DNA of 64,000 nucleotides from Nematostella vectensis. Lineage: Eukaryota > Cnidaria > Anthozoa > Actiniaria > Edwardsiidae. The stretch is from assembly GCF_932526225.1 (NCBI RefSeq), contig NC_064035.1:16915969-16979968 (forward strand). Direction: 5' to 3'. The stretch's first letter is position 1. Every line of letters begins with the position of its first letter. Below the pieces are notes generated by a model. The model worked only from the letters and a program-made list of their open reading frames with translations. It did not search any database and was not told the DNA's origin. Shown piece by piece: positions 57,613-64,000 of this stretch. The translations under genes and the position numbers were made by a program.

Positions 57613-60600
57613 CTTGTGATTCGCGTCCATCGCACTTCCTGACACGCGCGTATTGGCCGTTAGCGCGCCCACGATCCAAGCACATGTCTCTTCGGGGGTG
57701 ATAAATACTGTTGTCCTGTAAGGAATTATTACTCAGCAGTTAGCATGGTAAAGTGATATATCAGCATAACTAGACACAAAGGCTAGGGACGGCTGAGGGC
57801 AGAGAGAAAGAGAAAGGGGGCAAGATGTGCGAAAGAGGGTGAAGAGTATTAGAAGGGAGAAATGTGAAGACCATTTTGATGACAAGCAATCAGAAGGTCT
57901 CTACCCTGGGTACCAGAGGCTCCAGGCTTTGCGGCGAAAACGTTTCGCTTCGCCCAAATCGTTGTCACCGCGAAGCTCCGAGCCTCTGGTACCCAGGGTA
58001 GAAGGTGTCTTACTAAGTCCAATGCAAAAAATGTTATCGAAAGAGCAATTGAATGAGCGCTTATTCGTATTTGGAGTGAGTGGTGGGGAGTCTAAAAACG
58101 GGTGCTTACTCTGGTCTGGTGTAGTGGGAGATGGATTCTTTACTTGGGATGGTGTAGTGTTTGGGAGTCTGGGGCTTAGAGCAATAAAATGAATACTTAC
58201 ACGGGTCTGGTGTAGTGGGAGGGAGTATTTAGAGCAATAGAATGGATACTTACACGGGTCTGGTGTAGTGGGAGGGAGTATTTAGAGCAATAGAATGGAT
58301 ACTTACACGGGTCTGGTGTAGTGGGAGGGAGTATTTAGAGCAATAGAATGGATACTTACACGGGTCTGGTGTAGTGGGAGGGAGTATTTAGAGCAATAGA
58401 ATGGATACTTACACGGGTCTGGTGTAGTGGGAGGGAGTATTTAGAGCAATAGAATGGATACTTACACGGGTCTGGTGTAGTGGGAGGGAGTATTTAGAGC
58501 AATAGAATGGATACTTACACGGGTCTGGTGTAGTGGGAGGGAGTATTTAGAGCAATAGAATGGATACTTACACGGGTCTGGTGTAGTGGGAGGGAGTATT
58601 TAGAGCAATAGAATGGATACTTACACGGGTCTGGAGTAGTGGGAGGGAGTATTTAGAGCAATAGAATGGATACTTACACGGGTCTGGTGTAGTGGGAGGG
58701 AGTATTTAGAGCAATAGAATGGATACTTACACGGGTCTGGTGTAGTGGGAGGGAGTATTTAGAGCAATAGAATGGATACTTACACGGGTCTGGTGTAGTG
58801 GGAGGGAGTATTTAGAGCAATAGAATGTATACTTACACGGGTCTGGTGTAGTGGGAGGGAGTATTTAGAGCAATAGAATGGATGCTTACACGGGTCTGGT
58901 GTAGTGGGAGGGAGTATTTAGAGCAATAGAATGGATACTTACACGGGTCTGGTGTAGTGGGAGGGAGTATTTAGAGCAATAGAATGGATACTTACACGGG
59001 TCTGGTGTAGTGGGAGGGAGTATTTAGAGCAATAGAATGGATACTTACACGGGTCTGGTGTAGTGGGAGGGAGTATTTAGAGCAATAGAATGGATACTTA
59101 CACGGGTCTGGTGTAGTGGGAGGGAGTATTTAGAGCAATAGAATGGATACTTACACGGGTCTGGTGTAGTGGGAGGAAGTATTTAGAGCAATAGAATGGA
59201 TACTTACACGGGTCTGGTGTAGTGGGAGGGAGTATTTAGAGCAATAGAATGGATGCTTACACGGGTCTGGTGTAGTGGGAGGGAGTATTTAGAGCAATAG
59301 AATGGATACTTACACGGGTCTGGTGTAGTGGGAGGGAGTATTTAGAGCAATAGAATGGATACTTACACGGGTCTGGTGTAGTGGGAGGGAGTATTTAGAG
59401 CAATAGAATGGATACTTACACGGGTCTGGTGTAGTGGGAGGGAGTATTTAGAGCAATAGAATGGATACTTACACGGGTCTGGTGTAGTGGGAGGGAGTAT
59501 TTAGAGCAATAGAATGGATACTTACACGGGTCTGGTGTAGTGGGAGGGACTATTTAGGGCAATAGAATGGATACTTACACGGGTCTGGTGTAGTGGGAGG
59601 GAGTATTTAGAGCAATAGAATGGATGCTTACACGGGTCTGGTGTAGTGGGAGGGAGTATTTAGAGCAATAGAATGGATACTTACACGGGTCTGGTGTAGT
59701 GGGAGGGAGTATTTAGAGCAATAGAATGGATACTTACACGGGTCTGGTGTAGTGGGAGGGAGTATTTAGAGCAATAGAATGGATGCTTACACGGGTCTGG
59801 TGTAGTGGGAGGGAGTATTTAGAGCAATAGAATGGGTGCTTGCGGGGGTCTGGTGTAGTGGGAGGGAGTATTTAGAGCAATAGAATGGATGCTTACACGG
59901 GTCTGGTGTAGTGGGAGGGAGTATTTAGAGCAATAGAATGGATACTTACATGGGTCTGGTGTAGTGGGAGGGAGTATTTAGAGCAATAGAATGGATACTT
60001 ACATGGGTCTGGTGTAGTGGGAGGGAGTATTTAGAGCAATAGAATGGATACTTACACGGGTCTGGTGTAGTGGGAGGGAGTATTTAGAGCAATAGAATGG
60101 ATACTTACACGGGTCTGGTGTAGTGGGAGGGAGTACTTAGAGCAATAGAATGGATGCTTACACGGGTCTGGTGTAGTGGGAGGGAGTATTTAGAGCAATA
60201 GAATGGATGCTTACAGGGGTCTGGTGTAGTGGGAGGGAGTATTTAGAGCAATAGAATGGATACTTACACGGGTCTGGTGTAGTGGGAGGGAGTATTTAGA
60301 GCAATAGAATGGATACTTACACGGGTCTGGTGTAGTGGGAGGGAGTATTTAGAGCAATAGAATGGGTGCTTGCGGGGGTCTGGTGTAGTGGGAGGGAGTA
60401 TTTAGAGCAATAGAATGGGTGCTTGCGGGGGTCTGGTGTAGTGGGAGAGAGTATTTAGAGCAATAGAATGGATACTTACACGGGTCTGGTGTAGTGGGAG
60501 GGAGTATTTAGAGCAATAGAATGGATACTTACACGGGTCTGGTGTAGTGGGAGGAAGTATTTAAAGCAATAGAATGGATACTTACACGGGTCTGGTGTAG

Positions 60601-63600
60601 TGGGAGGGAGTATTTAGAGCAATAGAATGGATACTTACACGGGTCTGGTGTAGTGGGAGGGAGTATTTAGAGCAATAGAATGGATGCTTACACGGGTCTG
60701 GTGTAGTGGGAGGGAGTATTTAGAGCAATAGAATGGATACTTGCACGGGTCTGGTGTAGTGGGAGGGAGTATTTAGAGCAATAGAATGGATACTTACACG
60801 GGTCTGGTGTAGTGGGAGGAAGTATTTAGAGCAATAGAATGGATGCCTACACGGGTCTGGTGTAGTGGGAGGGAGTATTTAGAGCAATAGAATGGATACT
60901 TGCACGGGTCTGGTGTAGTGGGAGGGAGTATTTAGAGCAATAGAATGGATACTTACACGGGTCTGGTGTAGTGGGAGGGAGTATTTAGTGCAATAGAATG
61001 GATGCTTATGGGGGTCTGGTGTAGTGGGAGGGAGTATTTAGAGCAATAGAATGGATACTTACACGGGTCTGGTGTAGTGGGAGGGAGTATTTAGAGCAAT
61101 AGAATGGATACTTACACGGGTCTGGTGTAGTGGGAGGGAGTATTTAGAGCAATAGAATGGATGCTTACACGGGTCTGGTGTAGTGGGAGGGAGTATTTAG
61201 AGCAATAGAATGGATACTTACATGGGTCTGGTGTAGTGGGAGGGAGTATTTAGAGCAATAGAATGGATACTTACATGGGTCTGGTGTAGTGGGAGGGAGT
61301 ATTTAGAGCAATAGAATGGATACTTACACGGGTCTGGTGTAGTGGGAGGGAGTATTTAGAGCAATAGAATGGATACTTACACGGGTCTGGTGTAGTGGGA
61401 GGGAGTATTTAGAGCAATAGAATGGATGCTTACACGGGTCTGGTGTAGTGGGAGGGAGTATTTAGAGCAATAGAATGGATGCTTACAGGGGTCTGGTGTA
61501 GTGGGAGGGAGTATTTAGAGCAATAGAATGGATACTTACACGGGTCTGGTGTAGTGGGAGGGAGTATTTAGAGCAATAGAATGGATACTTACACGGGTCT
61601 GGTGTAGTGGGAGGGAGTATTTAGAGCAATAGAATGGGTGCTTGCGGGGGTCTGGTGTAGTGGGAGGGAGTATTTAGAGCAATAGAATGGGTGCTTGCGG
61701 GGGTCTGGTGTAGTGGGAGAGAGTATTTAGAGCAATAGAATGGATACTTACACGGGTCTGGTGTAGTGGGAGGGAGTATTTAGAGCAATAGAATGGATGC
61801 CTACACGGGTCTGGTTAAGTGGGAGGAAGTATTTAGAGCAATAGAATGGATACTTACACGGGTCTGGTGTAGTGGGAGGGAGTATTTAGAGCAATAGAAT
61901 GGGTGCTTGCGGGGGTCTAGTGTAGTGGGAGGAAGTATTTAGAGCAATAGAATGGATACTTACACGGGTCTGGTGTAGTGGGAGGGAGTATTTAGAGCAA
62001 TAGAATGGATACTTACACGGGTCTGGTGTAGTGGGAGGGAGTATTTAAAGCAATAGAATAGATACTTACACAGGTCTGGTGTAGTGGGAGGGAGTATTTA
62101 GAGCAATAGAATGGATGCTTACACGGGTCTGGTGTAGTGGGAGGGAGTATTTAGAGCAATAGATAGGATGCTTATGGGGGTCTGGTGTAGTGGGAGGGAG
62201 TATTTAGAGCAATAGAATGGATGCTTGCGGGGGTCTGGTGTAGTGGGAGGGAGTATTTAGAGCAATAGAATGGATACTTACACGGGTCTGGTGTAGTGTG
62301 AGGGAGTATTTAGAGCAATAGAATGGATACTTACACGGGTCTGGTGTAGTGGGAGGGAGTATTTAGAGCAATAGAATGGATACTTACACGGGTCTGGTGT
62401 AGTGGGAGGAAGTATTTAAAGCAATAGAATGGATACTTACACGGGTCTGGTGTAGTGGGAGGGAGTATTTAGAGCAATAGAATGGATACTTACACGGGTC
62501 TGGTGTAGTGGGAGGGAGTATTTAGAGCAATAGAATGGATGCTTACACGGGTCTGGTGTAGTGGGAGGGAGTATTTAGAGCAATAGAATGGATACTTACA
62601 CGGGTCTGGTGTAGTGGGAGGGAGTATTTAGAGCAATAGAATGGATACTTACACGGGTCTGGTGTAGTGGGAGGAAGTATTTAGAGCAATAGAATGGATG
62701 CCTACACGGGTCTGGTGTAGTGGGAGGGAGTATTTAGAGCAATAGAATGGATACTTGCACGGGTCTGGTGTAGTGGGAGGGAGTATTTAGAGCAATAGAA
62801 TGGATGCTTACGCGGGTCTGGTGTAGTGGGAGGAAGTATTTAGAGCAATAGAATGGATGCTTACACGGGTCTGGTGTAGTGGGAGGGAGTATTTAGAGCA
62901 ATAGAATGGGTGCTTACTCATCAGGTCTGGTGTAGTGCGAGTCTAAAACTGTAGCAATAACAAGTAAACTGCTGAAGTAAGCTGGCGGTTGGCAATAAAA
63001 TAACAAACCTTCAGCTGCCACTTTTGATTCAGCTCGAGTCCATCACATTCCCGAAGATAGAGGTCATGTCCATTGAAGTCAAGACAGTTGTCCTCAGATT
63101 TAATCTCCCCTTTACTCGTCATAACGAAGTACTGAAAGCAAGAAACACACACTTCAATCAATGGTGATACACAAATTTGAAAAGCATGAGACTGTCTTTT
63201 CTTTAAAAAGGTAAAATGACACTAATTCCTTTTTGTACTTCTTACACCTCTATTCAAAGCTTATTGGTTATTTTCAAAGCTTATTGGTTATTTTCAGACA
63301 CTTTAAGTTGAACTACTAGTTACGTTTTACCTGGTTTCCGCCTTGTCCGTGACATTGATACAGTCCAAGTGGTGTATCATCCTTCTTCCCAAGTGTGTCC
63401 AGGCACATGTCACTAGAGGGATTCCGGACCTACGGCAAAATGCATATTGGTCATGTTACAACACAAAGCCACTAGGCACCCTTAGCCAACTAAAGGGATT
63501 CTGTAAAATACATTAAAAAATAGCAGTTATATAGCACTTACAGTATCGACCATGTTCTAAGCATTCTAAGCGCTTCACATTTTAAACTGTAATATGTATT

Positions 63601-63956
63601 AAGAACGGCCAATACTGGAGCTGAAGAACTAAAGCCTCTGGTAAACTCCACATACATTCAACAAGTCAAAAAGTTTTGAAGTTTGGAACAAGTCAAAGTC
63701 TAAAAAAACCTCCATGGCACTATAATCTCAGTGTAGAGATCTTGAAATTATTACCAATCATAATGAAGTCTACCCAACCTCTAACAAAGAAAAGTTCACA
63801 ACACCAGTGAGAAGAAGAAGCCTAACTCACCTGGCCCGACGCTGCAAAGTTTGTGTCCGGTACCTCCAATTCAGGGTAGACATTATCTAGGTACCACTTG
63901 AAATTTTTACATTTTAACTTTTCCCTGAGGGCCAGCCTCTGGCTTACATCGTCATG
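57578..63956 (-). CDS. GALNT: Polypeptide N-acetylgalactosaminyltransferase, 3' part of gene (partial)
   Basis: Five minus-strand exon pieces are visible. 63956-63831 ends the catalytic domain ('[19 protein letters not shown]'). 63429-63331 holds ricin-B lectin repeat alpha ('MCLDTLGKK', 'CHGQGGNQ'). 63131-63009 holds repeat beta ('[15 protein letters not shown]', 'NQKWQLK'). 57715-57578 holds repeat gamma ('[20 protein letters not shown]', 'QVWEF') and the stop. All junctions are phase 0. The catalytic exons lie beyond the right edge. The enzyme starts mucin-type O-glycosylation by moving GalNAc from UDP-GalNAc to Ser/Thr in the Golgi lumen; the CLD/QxW lectin repeats bind GalNAc on prior glycosites. 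The beta-gamma intron (63008-57716) is 5.3 kb and mostly satellite. Three exons of coding sequence end in a C-terminus shared with a 60-bp repeat. The isoform cannot be assigned from this part. Confidence 0.9.
57901..58001. mobile_element. Fold-back mini-element in GALNT intron
   Basis: Perfect 21-bp arms, 'ctaccctgggtaccagaggc' plus t (57901-57921) and its complement (57981-58001), enclose about 59 bp. Flanks 'aaggtct' and 'aaggtgtct' suggest a degraded target duplication. It lies between the 53-bp satellite and the last GALNT exon. Confidence 0.75.
58070..62945. repeat. 53-bp satellite array (about 90 units) filling a GALNT intron
   Basis: The plus-strand unit is 'agagcaatagaatggatact', 'tacacgggtctggtgtagtg', 'ggagggagtattt' (53 bp). 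Degenerate units mark both edges (58070-58190 and about 62905-62945). Variants such as 'atgcttac', 'gggtgcttgcggg' and 'gagagagt' recur with a 1272-bp (24-unit) offset. On the minus strand, the sense of GALNT, the common unit carries 'tctaaat', a pyrimidine-rich 'actccctcccactacaccag', 6 nt, then 'gtaagtatcc'. Confidence 0.97.
63210..63300. repeat. Short direct duplication in GALNT intron
   Basis: 'tcaaagcttattggttattt' occurs twice in tandem (about 63254-63295), just upstream of the lectin beta exon in gene orientation. It is probably replication slippage. Confidence 0.6.
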
Positions 63957-64000
63957 CTGTTTCCTCTTTAAATCAAATCTTATATTATAAAAGTGTTTTT

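Noticed and set aside
57827-58192. 121-codon frame beside the 53-bp satellite
   Set aside because: It spans a fold-back element and degenerate satellite units within the GALNT intron.
58070-62945. CRISPR-like array
   Set aside because: The repeats are directly adjacent, with no unique spacers, in an animal gene intron. The same applies to the other tandem arrays.

Overview
The window looks like nuclear DNA of a cnidarian, most probably an anthozoan such as a sea anemone. Genes carry many short introns with GT-AG borders, the protein families are animal-wide (APC/C Cdc27, IP6K, DAPP1, GALNT, a Trachealess/NPAS-type bHLH-PAS factor), an animal phytochelatin synthase is present, and introns and spacers are full of MITE-like elements and long minisatellites. 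The species is inferred from style, not proven.

Layout. 1-880: degraded CR1/L2-like LINE reverse transcriptase on the minus strand. 2605-10635 (+): a 14-exon bHLH-PAS factor with a Gln-rich C-terminus. Its 3' third, its 3' UTR and a 36-bp minisatellite are tandemly duplicated (about 3.39 kb offset) as 13135-16620. 16763-17510: a nine-unit tandem repeat rich in RCGTG cores. 17949-23929 (+): inositol hexakisphosphate kinase, whose intron 4 holds 3.1 kb of a 32-bp minisatellite. 25553-28192: a 33-bp minisatellite between two convergent genes. 34031-28976 (-): a complete DAPP1 orthologue (SH2 + PH, 8 exons), with a Harbinger-like element and a hAT-like element in its introns. 34536-46023 (+): complete 18-exon Cdc27, sharing a 504-bp bidirectional promoter with DAPP1.

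46870-51630 holds the most unusual unit: two divergent GBP-like large GTPases, both with signal peptides. The minus-strand one ends in a Peptidase_S74 intramolecular-chaperone/autocleavage domain, the module known from phage tailspikes and the transcription factor MYRF, with its Ser-Lys dyad intact. Their 1.27-kb shared promoter contains five perfect NF-kappaB consensus sites and a near-perfect ISRE, suggesting an immune-inducible pair.

52406-53410 (-): a small P-loop ATPase. 53634-54834: a DNA element with long inverted termini. 55362-56117 (+): an intronless phytochelatin synthase. 57578-63956 (-): the last five exons of a polypeptide GalNAc-transferase. The intron between its lectin beta and gamma repeats is filled by about 90 copies of a 53-bp satellite. 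Read in the gene's sense direction, most units carry a full set of splice signals (branch-like site, pyrimidine tract, CAG, 6 nt, GTAAGTAT). The stop codon and poly(A) signal of this gene are themselves tandemly repeated with a 60-bp period.

All exon structures were derived by hand from splice sites, reading-frame continuity and similarity to remembered family patterns; no database search was run.
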